In this document: positions 56,441 to 64,000 of the stretch, piece after piece | Position numbering within the stretch: position 1 is the first letter of the stretch | Layout of the letters: every line of letters begins with the position of its first letter | From: Nitrospira sp. BO4 | GTDB taxonomy: Bacteria; Nitrospirota; Nitrospiria; Nitrospirales; Nitrospiraceae | Length of the DNA stretch: 64,000 nt | Reading direction: 5' to 3' | NCBI GenBank assembly: GCA_030144965.1 | Contig: JAMPUU010000020.1 | Coordinates: 49,324-113,323 of the forward strand | Position numbers and translations under genes: made by a program | The notes under the pieces: model-generated | Databases searched by the model: none | The model's input: the letters and a program-made list of their open reading frames with translations, nothing else | Told to the model about the DNA's origin: nothing

Positions 56441-56482
56441 GTCTTGCCTGAAGTCTGCCGGCCGGCGTGGAGCTAATGGCAC

Positions 56483-57601
56483 ATGCCTCTTCAATCTCCT
56501 TCCTTCGTTCGGCGAATGTTTCGCCACCGCTCAACGCGCGTGACCTCAGTTGGCATTCAATTCCTGATCTTCACCCTCGCCATTGGCGCGGCTGCCATAA
56601 ACACGGGCAACAACCTCTTCTATCTTCTGCTGGCCATGATGCTGAGCCTCATTTTGGTCTCAGGAATCGTGGCGGAATACTGCCTCCGGCGGCTGGAATT
56701 CCATCGCCATCTTCCCGATCTGCTCTTTGTGAACGAGCCTGTCACAGCGACCCTGGTGGTGAAGAACCGAAAATCGAGGCTCCCCAGCTTTTCATTGAAG
56801 GTATTTGACGTCAGCGATGGTCGTGATCTGGATCGCGGCGTCGACGTTCCCCAACTCCCTCCAGGCGGCAGCCGGCTGTTGTCGTATCCCTTGATTGCCA
56901 CGCGCCGCGGGAGGCTTCAACTGGAGGGTGTACGCATCGCCACGGAGTTTCCTTTCGGACTCTTCATGAAAAAAGCCTTCTATCAAGTCGAAGGGACAGC
57001 CGTCGCCTGTCCGGAGATCAAACCGCTTGAAGACCATCTGTTACGAGGTCTTCACGCCACGGGGCAAGAGCAAAGCGTCTATCGACGAGGCCATGGCAAC
57101 GATTTGTATAATCTACGGCTGTATCAGGCCGGGGATGACTCGCGAAGTATTCATTGGCCGACGACGGCACGGACCTCGCAATTGACGGTTCGAGAAACTG
57201 AGGCCGAAGACCAACGCCGGGCCGTCGTTCATTTGCCGACCATTGCCCCGATCAGCCATGACGCCTTGTTTGAACGAGCCGTATCCTTGACCGCATCCAT
57301 CGTTCACTACTTGGCACATCGAGGCTATCTCTTCCGATTGCTTCTCGGGACATCTCGCTCTTCATTTGGCCAGGGGGAAGCCCACTACTTCGAACTCCTG
57401 CGCATGCTCGCCCTCTGTGAACGAAGCTCTCCAACTACGCAGGTCGTACTATCTGAAGGACCGAGCGCCGACTGTCCAGAAGTCGAAGGGGGGGCTCTGA
57501 TTGTTGTGCGGTCATGGCGCGGACCAGAGGATGTCAAGGCAGAGGATCTTACCCTTCTGATCAACGGAGAAATGCTGGGTGGAGTTTCACATGTCCTTTG
57601 A
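56483..57601 (+). CDS. DUF58-domain membrane protein
   Basis: The 372-residue protein has two N-terminal membrane helices (GIQFLIFTLAIGAAAINTGN, FYLLLAMMLSLILVSGIVAE) followed by a cytoplasmic part with the DUF58 signature RLYQAGDDSRSIHWPTTART. DUF58 proteins of MoxR clusters often resemble von Willebrand A folds. It is the middle gene of MoxR-DUF58-TgpA and overlaps the next start by 11 bp. Confidence 0.93.
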   Translation: MPLQSPSFVRRMFRHRSTRVTSVGIQFLIFTLAIGAAAINTGNNLFYLLLAMMLSLILVSGIVAEYCLRRLEFHRHLPDLLFVNEPVTATLVVKNRKSRLPSFSLKVFDVSDGRDLDRGVDVPQLPPGGSRLLSYPLIATRRGRLQLEGVRIATEFPFGLFMKKAFYQVEGTAVACPEIKPLEDHLLRGLHATGQEQSVYRRGHGNDLYNLRLYQAGDDSRSIHWPTTARTSQLTVRETEAEDQRRAVVHLPTIAPISHDALFERAVSLTASIVHYLAHRGYLFRLLLGTSRSSFGQGEAHYFELLRMLALCERSSPTTQVVLSEGPSADCPEVEGGALIVVRSWRGPEDVKAEDLTLLINGEMLGGVSHVL

Positions 57602-59783
57602 TCAGGGCCTTCGACTCACGTCGATTCTGCTGGCATCGGCGTCCTTTATAGGGTTGACGCTCGGAGCTGGTTTGCCTGCATGGCTGGCAGCGCTGGCCGG
57701 GGCTTCCCTGATCCTGGTGCTCTCGAGGAACTTAAGAGTTGGATCCATTGAAAAACTTGCAACGCAGACTCCCTTCTCGACCACCGGATGGAATCTGCTT
57801 GTGATCGTCGGCTTTCTTGGATTCTGGGTGGACATGTTATGGGTTTCTGGTGAATTCCTCCCCGCGGGCATTCACTTCCTCATGATCCTCATGGTCATCA
57901 AGCTGTTCAACCTTAAGCTCCGTCGGGATTATCTGCATCTCTATGCCATCAGTCTTGTCGCAATCCTCGCGTCGGGATCTCTCACGACGGATCTCTGGTA
58001 TCTCCCGATTTTCTTACTCTATCTTGTTACCGGGGTTTGGACGCTCCTTCTGTTCCAGCTAACCAAACAATCCGAAGGAATGATGGGCCTCGGAATGTCC
58101 AACGAGAGTCGGCAGGAACAACCGGAGTCTTTCTGCCGGGTCACTCCCCAACTCTTCTGGTTTGCGAATGGATTGGCGCTGGCCACCTTTGGGATGACCT
58201 TGGTGATTTTCTTTACGATCCCGCGAGTCAGCGCGGGGTTTTATCAGAAAGGCTTCGGCGAGAACATTCGTACGTCGGGTTTTTCCGACACGGTGGACTT
58301 AGGAGCCATAGGACCCATCAAACGAGATCCCAGCGTTGTCATGCGGGTCGAATTGCTCGAGCGCTCCCCGCACGAAACGGACAGGCTGTACGTTCGAGGG
58401 GTCGCGTTTGATAGGTACGACGGCCAAAGATGGACGAACAAGCTGAATTATCGGCGAAACCTAAACGAAGAGGTTGCAGGTACGTTCGTTGTCCGAGGCA
58501 GCCGATCTTCTCTCCCGTCCCGCTTCGGGGAGGTCATTCACCAGAAGATCCTCCTCGAACCGCTGGACACCCCGGTCCTCTTCGGAGCGCCTTTCATTGA
58601 GAGCGTCAACGGAAGGTTTCCGACCGTCCAGTCCGATCTCATCGGTTCAGTCTATCTGCCGTTTCCCAGTTCCTCACGGATCGAATACACCGTCGTGTCT
58701 CGATCCAATCCTGTGTTGCCGGTAGACCTGGGTTCCGAACCTGGTCAATACTCCGAATCATTTGCCCGACATTTCTTACAACTCCCCACCTATTCCGAGC
58801 GCATCGGTGCTTTGGCCCGAGACATTACGCAAACGCAACGTAGCCTCTATGAAAAAACCGCTGCAATTCAAACATACCTGACGCACAACTATCGCTACAG
58901 TCTTGATGCGCCCCTTGCGGAGCAGGACCAGCCTCTTGAAGAATTTCTCTTCTCCCGCAAGACCGGGTATTGCGAACACTATGCGACGGCCATGGTGATC
59001 ATGCTCAGGACCATGGGGATTCCCGCGCGCCTCGTGACGGGGTTCTTGGCTACGGAATGGAACGAGTATGGAAACTACTATTTGGTAAGGCAGCAGGACG
59101 CCCATGCGTGGGTCGAGGTGCACCTGCCCCATTCCGGATGGATCATGATGGATCCGACCCCTTCGTTAATCGAAAACGTCGGCAGCGAGTATCCGGCGTG
59201 GCAAGCTTTGGGGCGAATGATGGATAGCATCCGGCTCCACTGGAGCCGGTTTTTTGTGCAGTACAGCGCAGCGGATCAGCTTGCTGTTGTCCGAGAATTG
59301 AAAACCGGGGGTACATCGGTCAGAAATAAGGCCTTCGACTCCATGACGGCACTCTTCAGTCCCTTCATGAATCTAGCCAGTGGAATTACCGAATACGTTG
59401 CCAAGGGAACCATGCACCCTTCGGGGAAATGGCTGGGTTTGATACTGATTGGATTTGCGATCTTGTTATGGTTGGGTACGAAGCGGCCTTGGGAAAGTGG
59501 GAAGGCCTGGAAAAAGACAACGCGCGACGAGCAGGCCATCGTGCAACTCTACAGGCAAATGATCAAGCATCTCGCTGGGAATGGTATTCCGAAGCCGACC
59601 GCCACAGGTCCCCTCGAGTTTGTCCGCATCGCTCAAGCGAAATGGAGCGATGCGAATTCAGCTGTCGCGCTTATTACAGAACTGTATTGCCGAACGCGAT
59701 TTGGTCGGATGCTACTGACCAAAGAAGAGCTGCGACTAGCGGAAAATAACCTTCGCCACTTAATAGCCTTACCAAAACCGTAA
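57591..59783 (+). CDS. transglutaminase-like membrane protein (TgpA/DUF3488 type)
   Basis: The 730-residue protein has about six N-terminal membrane helices (to residue 215), then a periplasmic transglutaminase-like domain: KTGYCEHYATAMVIMLRTMG (Cys near 460), QDAHAWVEVHLPHSGWIMMD with His near 503 and Asp near 520, and a further membrane helix near 625 (GLILIGFAILLWLG). A cytoplasmic C-terminal region (DUF4129-like) follows. This is the TgpA arrangement. It ends the MoxR-DUF58-TgpA operon. Confidence 0.93.
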   Translation: MSFDQGLRLTSILLASASFIGLTLGAGLPAWLAALAGASLILVLSRNLRVGSIEKLATQTPFSTTGWNLLVIVGFLGFWVDMLWVSGEFLPAGIHFLMILMVIKLFNLKLRRDYLHLYAISLVAILASGSLTTDLWYLPIFLLYLVTGVWTLLLFQLTKQSEGMMGLGMSNESRQEQPESFCRVTPQLFWFANGLALATFGMTLVIFFTIPRVSAGFYQKGFGENIRTSGFSDTVDLGAIGPIKRDPSVVMRVELLERSPHETDRLYVRGVAFDRYDGQRWTNKLNYRRNLNEEVAGTFVVRGSRSSLPSRFGEVIHQKILLEPLDTPVLFGAPFIESVNGRFPTVQSDLIGSVYLPFPSSSRIEYTVVSRSNPVLPVDLGSEPGQYSESFARHFLQLPTYSERIGALARDITQTQRSLYEKTAAIQTYLTHNYRYSLDAPLAEQDQPLEEFLFSRKTGYCEHYATAMVIMLRTMGIPARLVTGFLATEWNEYGNYYLVRQQDAHAWVEVHLPHSGWIMMDPTPSLIENVGSEYPAWQALGRMMDSIRLHWSRFFVQYSAADQLAVVRELKTGGTSVRNKAFDSMTALFSPFMNLASGITEYVAKGTMHPSGKWLGLILIGFAILLWLGTKRPWESGKAWKKTTRDEQAIVQLYRQMIKHLAGNGIPKPTATGPLEFVRIAQAKWSDANSAVALITELYCRTRFGRMLLTKEELRLAENNLRHLIALPKP

Positions 59784-59878
59784 GAAACTCAGAACGCGAC
59801 AACCCATTCGCTCTCTTCCAGGGCGAAGTGATAAGGCTTGTTATGAATTCAAATCCGGCACGACGTTGTAAGGTTGCT

Positions 59879-59953
59879 TGGAGCGGGAAAAGGGATTTGA
59901 ACCCTCGACCCTCGCCTTGGCAAGGCGATGCTCTACCACTGAGCTATTCCCGC
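59879..59953 (-). tRNA. tRNA-Gly (GCC)
   Basis: A complete cloverleaf on the minus strand: acceptor GCGGGAA at 59947-59953 and TTCCCGC encoded by 59883-59889, D-loop TAGCTCAGTGGTAGAGC, and anticodon stem-loop around TTGCCAA giving anticodon GCC. CCA is encoded (complement of 59879-59881). Confidence 0.96.
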
Positions 59954-60046
59954 TCGAGAGGCTTGAGGAGCGGAGTGTACTGGCCTCTCCTTATACTGTC
60001 AAGCAAGGAATCCAATGCGATCTGAATAAAAACGAGGTTACCAATT

Positions 60047-60308
60047 TTAAAATGTTACGTCCACGTAACGCACTAAAACCAGTCGACACTAGAATCCATA
60101 AATGATTAATAATACAACATATATTCGCATAATCCACACTTCAATCTGGGCCTGCCGAGTCCGACAACGATACCATAACTACTCACTATGTCCTCCTGAT
60201 GATCTAAAATTCAAAAAGCAGAACGTCTGAAGTAATCTATTATTTCATACACTTATAATTAATTCGCCAAAGACTGACCAAGTCAATCCTGTGGTTTGAA
60301 TATTGCGA
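60047..60308 (+). promoter_or_regulatory. nxrA upstream region, conserved with the copy at 17804-18066
   Basis: This segment, 127-388 bp upstream of the nxrA start, aligns gap-free to the region ahead of the outer-membrane-protein/cld genes. It contains a perfect palindrome GTTACGT-CC-ACGTAAC at 60054-60069 and islands of identity at 60164-60185 and 60281-60308. Islands of identity within diverged non-coding sequence suggest regulatory sites. The palindrome could be bound by a dimeric transcription regulator. No sigma-factor box was assigned. Confidence 0.82.
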
Positions 60309-60434
60309 ACGTCCTTGGTGAAGATCTTTGCACCTGATTCATGGATACCCATTAGGCCCGGCCGAAGGAAAGCTAAGTAATCAAAGCGGAAGTGAGTCCC
60401 GTTCAAGCTCATAAATGTTGAGGAGGTAGCTACA

Positions 60435-63400
60435 ATGTTCTTGTCACGTCGCCAATTTCTGAAGGTCTCCGCCGGCACGGTCGCCGCTGCCGCCGTGGCG
60501 GACAAGGTCCTGGCGTTGACCGCGCTCCAGCCGGTGATCGAGGTGGGCAATCCCCTGGGGGACTACCCGGACCGCTCCTGGGAGCGCGTCTATCATGACC
60601 AGTATCGGTACGATTCCTCCTTCACCTGGGTTTGCTCGCCCAACGACACGCACGCCTGCCGGATTCGGGCCTTTGTGCGCAACGGCGTGGTCATGCGCGT
60701 GGAGCAGAACTACGACCACCAAACCTATGAAGACTTGTACGGCAACCGGGGAACGTTCGCCCACAACCCCCGCATGTGTCTGAAAGGGTTTACCTTCCAC
60801 CGGCGGGTCTATGGACCCTATCGGCTGAAAGGCCCCTTGATGCGGAAGGGCTGGAAACAGTGGATGGATGATGGCTCACCGGAGCTCACTCCTGAATCCA
60901 AGCGGAAGTACAAGTTTGACAGTCGGTTCTTGGACGACATGCTGCGCGTCTCGTGGGATACCGCGTTTACCTATGCGGCCAAGGCCATGATTGTGATCGC
61001 CACCCGTTACAGTGGCGAAGCCGGGGCGCGGCGGCTGCGGGAGCAGGGCTATGCGCCGGAGATGATCGAAATGATGAAGGGCGCCGGCACGAGGTGCTTT
61101 AAGCATCGCGCTGGAATGCCGGTCCTTGGCATCATCGGTAAGATGGGCAATACTCGAATGAATGGCGGGATCAATGCCTTGCTCGATACCTGGATCCGTA
61201 AGGTCAGTCCTGATCAGGCACAGGGCGGCCGCTATTGGTCCAATTACACCTGGCACGGGGATCAAAATCCTTCTCAGCCTTTCTGGTCCGGGGTTCAGGG
61301 GTCGGACATCGATCTTTCTGACATGCGTTTTTCAAAGCTGAATACGAGCTGGGGCAAGAACTTCGTTGAGAATAAAATGCCGGAAGCGCACTGGAAGTTG
61401 GAGTGTATCGAGCGCGGCGCCCGCGTGGTCGTTATCACGCCAGAATACAATCCAACCGCCTATCGAGCAGACTATTGGATGCCGTTGCGTCCGGAGTCAG
61501 ACGGTGCATTGTTTTTGGGCGCGATGAAAATCATTGTCGACGAAAACATGCACGACACGGATTTCTTAAAGCAATTTACAGATGCGCCTATCTTGGTGCG
61601 CACAGATACCCTGCAATACTTGGATCCGCGCGATGTGGTGGCGGACTATAAGTTCCCCGATTTTTCACACAGCTACTCGGGCCGCATTCAGTCCCTGAAG
61701 CCCGAACAGATTGAGCGACTCGGCGGAATGATGGTCTGGGACCTCAATAAGAAACAAGCTATCCCTCTGCATCGGGAGCAAGTGGGATGGCACTATATCA
61801 ACAGTGGTATCGATGCCGCCCTCAACGGCACCTACCGGGTAAAGCTGCTCAACGGCCGTGAAATCGATGCGATGCCGGTCTGGCAGATGTATCTGGTTCA
61901 CTTTCAAGACTACGACCTGGATACCACGCATCAGATCTGCCGTACTCCGAAGGATCTCATCGTACGCTGGGCACGGGATTCAGGCACGATCAAGCCGGCT
62001 GCGATACACAACGGCGAAGGGGTTTGCCACTATTTCCACATGACGCCGAACGGGCGCGCGGCTGCGATGGTCCTCATCATTACGGGCAACGTCGGCAAGT
62101 TCGGCACGGGGCAGCATACCTGGGCCGGTAACTACAAAGCCGGCTGTTGGACTGCAACACCTTGGTCCGGTGCTGGTCTGTCAGTGCACACCGGCGAAGA
62201 TCCCTTCAACATCACTTTAGACCCCAACGCCCATGGGAAAGAAATTAAGACGAAGTCCTACTATTACGGCGAAGAAGTTGGGTACTGGAACCATGGCGAT
62301 ACGGCGTTGATCGTCAATACGCCGAAGTATGGCCGCAAGGTGTTCACCGGCAAGACCCACATGCCGACGCCAAGCAAGTTCCGTTGGGTGGTCAATGTCA
62401 ACGTCTTGAACAACGCCAAGCACCATTACGACATGGTGCGCAACGTCGATCCGAACATCGAATGTCTCATCACGCAGGATATCGAGATGACGTCCGACGT
62501 CAATCACAACGATATCGCTTTTGCCTGCAATTCCTGGATGGAATTCACCTATCCGGAAATGACCATCACGGTCTCTAATCCGTGGGTCCAGATTTGGAAA
62601 GGCGGGATTCGCCCCTTGTACGATACCCGCAACGACCTCGACACCTTTGCCGGCGTTGCGGCGAAACTGTCGGAGATGACCGGCGACAAGCGTATGAAGG
62701 ATTATTTCGCTATGGTCTACGCGAACCGCGTGGACGTCTATGCGCAACGAATGCTCGATGCCTCCAGCACCTTCTATGGCTATTCAGCGGACGTTATGCT
62801 GAAGTCGGAAAAGGGCTGGATGGTCATGGTGCGCACCTACCCGCGGCATCCCTTCTGGGAAGAGACTAACGAGTCGAAGCCGATGTGGACCCGTAGTGGA
62901 CGATATGAGAACTATCGTATTGAACCGGAGTCTATTGAATACGGGGAAAACTTTATTTCCCACCGCGAGGGGCCGGAGGCGACCCCTTACTTGCCGAACG
63001 CCATCTTCACGACGAATCCCTACGTCCGGCCCGACGACTACGGCATTCCGATTACGGCGCAACACCATGACGACAAAACAGTTCGGAACATCAAGTTGTC
63101 GTGGCATGAAATTATGCGTCACTCGAATCCTCTTTGGGAGAAGGGCTATCAGTTCTACTGCGTGACACCTAAGACGCGCCACCGGGTGCATAGTCAATGG
63201 TCGGTGAACGATTGGGTACAGATCTACGAATCCAACTTCGGGGATCCGTACCGCATGGATAAGCGGACGCCGGGGGTGGGAGAGCACCAGATTCACATCA
63301 ACCCGCAAGCGGCGAAAGATCGCGGCATCAACGACGGCGACTATGTGTATGTCGACGGGAACCCCGTCGACCGTCCGTACCGCGGCTGGAAGCCCAGCGA

Positions 63401-63872
63401 TCCCTACTACAAAGTCGCGCGGCTCATGATCCGCGCGAAGTACAATCCATCCTATCCATACCATGTCACGATGGCGAAGCATGCGCCCTATGTGTCGACC
63501 CCGAAATCAGTGAAGGGTCATGAAACCCGCCCGGACGGTCGTGCTATCGCGATCGACACGGGGTATCAATCGAACTTCCGGTACGGCGCGCAACAGTCCT
63601 TTACAAGGAACTGGCTGATGCCTATACACCAGACCGACTCCCTCCCGGGCAAACATGCAATTGCCTGGAAGTTCAAATGGGGGTATCAGGTCGACCACCA
63701 TGCTATTAATACGGTTCCGAAGGAGTGTCTGATCCGCATCACCAAGGCGGAAGACGGCGGGATCGGGGCCCGGGGGCCGTGGGAGCCGGTGCGCACCGGC
63801 TTTACGCCCGGGCAGGAGAACGAGTTCATGATCAAGTGGCTCAAAGGCGAACATATCAAAATCAAGGTCTAA
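60435..63872 (+). CDS. nxrA: nitrite oxidoreductase alpha subunit NxrA
   Basis: The 1145-residue Mo-bis-MGD enzyme of the type II DMSO reductase family has an N-terminal SRRQFLK twin-arginine motif and hydrophobic stretch. Cys67, Asp71, Cys75 and Cys115 lie in the place of the FS0 [4Fe-4S] ligands. HGDQNPSQPFWSGVQGSDID carries Asp291, the likely Mo ligand. NxrA oxidises nitrite to nitrate on the periplasmic side in Nitrospira and can reduce chlorate. The start has GGAGG upstream. The nxrB start lies 75 bp downstream. Twin-arginine export agrees with Tat genes in the window. Confidence 0.97.
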   Translation: MFLSRRQFLKVSAGTVAAAAVADKVLALTALQPVIEVGNPLGDYPDRSWERVYHDQYRYDSSFTWVCSPNDTHACRIRAFVRNGVVMRVEQNYDHQTYEDLYGNRGTFAHNPRMCLKGFTFHRRVYGPYRLKGPLMRKGWKQWMDDGSPELTPESKRKYKFDSRFLDDMLRVSWDTAFTYAAKAMIVIATRYSGEAGARRLREQGYAPEMIEMMKGAGTRCFKHRAGMPVLGIIGKMGNTRMNGGINALLDTWIRKVSPDQAQGGRYWSNYTWHGDQNPSQPFWSGVQGSDIDLSDMRFSKLNTSWGKNFVENKMPEAHWKLECIERGARVVVITPEYNPTAYRADYWMPLRPESDGALFLGAMKIIVDENMHDTDFLKQFTDAPILVRTDTLQYLDPRDVVADYKFPDFSHSYSGRIQSLKPEQIERLGGMMVWDLNKKQAIPLHREQVGWHYINSGIDAALNGTYRVKLLNGREIDAMPVWQMYLVHFQDYDLDTTHQICRTPKDLIVRWARDSGTIKPAAIHNGEGVCHYFHMTPNGRAAAMVLIITGNVGKFGTGQHTWAGNYKAGCWTATPWSGAGLSVHTGEDPFNITLDPNAHGKEIKTKSYYYGEEVGYWNHGDTALIVNTPKYGRKVFTGKTHMPTPSKFRWVVNVNVLNNAKHHYDMVRNVDPNIECLITQDIEMTSDVNHNDIAFACNSWMEFTYPEMTITVSNPWVQIWKGGIRPLYDTRNDLDTFAGVAAKLSEMTGDKRMKDYFAMVYANRVDVYAQRMLDASSTFYGYSADVMLKSEKGWMVMVRTYPRHPFWEETNESKPMWTRSGRYENYRIEPESIEYGENFISHREGPEATPYLPNAIFTTNPYVRPDDYGIPITAQHHDDKTVRNIKLSWHEIMRHSNPLWEKGYQFYCVTPKTRHRVHSQWSVNDWVQIYESNFGDPYRMDKRTPGVGEHQIHINPQAAKDRGINDGDYVYVDGNPVDRPYRGWKPSDPYYKVARLMIRAKYNPSYPYHVTMAKHAPYVSTPKSVKGHETRPDGRAIAIDTGYQSNFRYGAQQSFTRNWLMPIHQTDSLPGKHAIAWKFKWGYQVDHHAINTVPKECLIRITKAEDGGIGARGPWEPVRTGFTPGQENEFMIKWLKGEHIKIKV

Positions 63873-63893
63873 CCGTCCGGCAGAGAGGAATGA

Positions 63894-63915
63894 GGGGCCG
63901 CCTCCACGCGGCCCC
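63894..63915 (+). other. stem-loop between nxrA and nxrB
   Basis: GGGGCCGC (63894-63901) pairs perfectly with GCGGCCCC (63908-63915) around a CTCCAC loop. There is no T-tract after it, so full termination is unlikely. It could stabilise the 3' end of the nxrA message or mark a processing point. Confidence 0.75.
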
Positions 63916-63947
63916 GTCCCTCGGACCGAACGAAAAGGAGAGACGCA

Positions 63948-64000
63948 ATGCCTGAAGTCTATAACTGGCAACTGGGGCGGAAGATGTTGTACCCGTACGA
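63948..64000 (+). CDS. nxrB: nitrite oxidoreductase beta subunit NxrB, first 17 codons (cut by window edge)
   Basis: The frame opens MPEVYNWQLGRKMLYPY, the known N-terminus of Nitrospira NxrB, the ferredoxin-like Fe-S subunit that passes electrons on from NxrA. AAAAGGAG lies upstream of the ATG. No signal peptide is seen in the visible part, in line with co-export with NxrA by the Tat system. The rest lies outside the window. Confidence 0.93.
   Translation, partial: MPEVYNWQLGRKMLYPY

Noticed and set aside
62217..62747. Long minus-strand frames within nxrA (also 62784-63482)
   Set aside because: They are antisense shadows of the intact nxrA gene.

Overview
The window comes from a nitrite-oxidising Nitrospira (phylum Nitrospirota) or a very close relative. 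The decisive evidence is at the right end. A 1145-residue periplasmic-type nitrite oxidoreductase alpha subunit (nxrA, 60435-63872) with an SRRQFLK twin-arginine motif is followed by the start of nxrB (63948 onward). A Nitrospira-type chlorite dismutase lies at 19812-20597. No plasmid or phage core genes were recognised, so this is chromosome.

Layout. 1-3.2 kb: rhamnose-pathway fragment, a MoaD/ThiS-like carrier, HU, a YkgJ-type cysteine-cluster protein, and tRNA-Arg and tRNA-Lys. 3.3-9.6 kb: an accessory island next to tRNA-Lys with a TIR-domain protein and an orphan 1442-residue Tc-toxin TcA-like protein of high GC. 10-17.4 kb: housekeeping and hypothetical genes (BrkB/YihY, RicT-like PSP1, EVE, PQQ-type sugar dehydrogenase, ThrH). 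17.4-20.6 kb: a mosaic containing an nxrA fragment, an L,D-transpeptidase fragment, a full-length second copy of the region upstream of nxrA, an outer-membrane-type protein, an IS3 remnant and cld. 20.9-33 kb: TatA/TatB-like proteins, MnmA, two bactofilins and the origin-type block parB-parA-rsmG-mnmG-mnmE-yidC-yidD-rnpA-rpmH with two parS sites; dnaA is not adjacent. 33.4-36.5 kb: a lipoprotein and three L,D-transpeptidase-type genes, the third apparently lacking catalytic residues. 36.6-43.6 kb: a tightly coupled sugar-phosphate operon pgi-pgl-glk-rpiA followed by an M1 aminopeptidase. 43.7-59.8 kb: a cyanobacterial-type quinol methyltransferase, PilZ and MBL-fold proteins, the ybbP-ybbA/tesA divergon, SWIM and ChaN-like proteins, and a MoxR-DUF58-TgpA cluster. 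59.9-64 kb: tRNA-Gly and the nxrAB operon.

How the parts may work together. The 262-bp segment starting about 390 bp upstream of nxrA is repeated without net gaps about 280-540 bp upstream of the outer-membrane-protein/cld region. NXR enzymes can reduce chlorate to chlorite and Cld destroys chlorite, so shared control of the two loci would make biochemical sense. This is an inference: an IS3 remnant lies between the outer membrane gene and cld, and co-transcription is not shown. The most unusual single gene is the orphan TcA-like protein beside a TIR effector.
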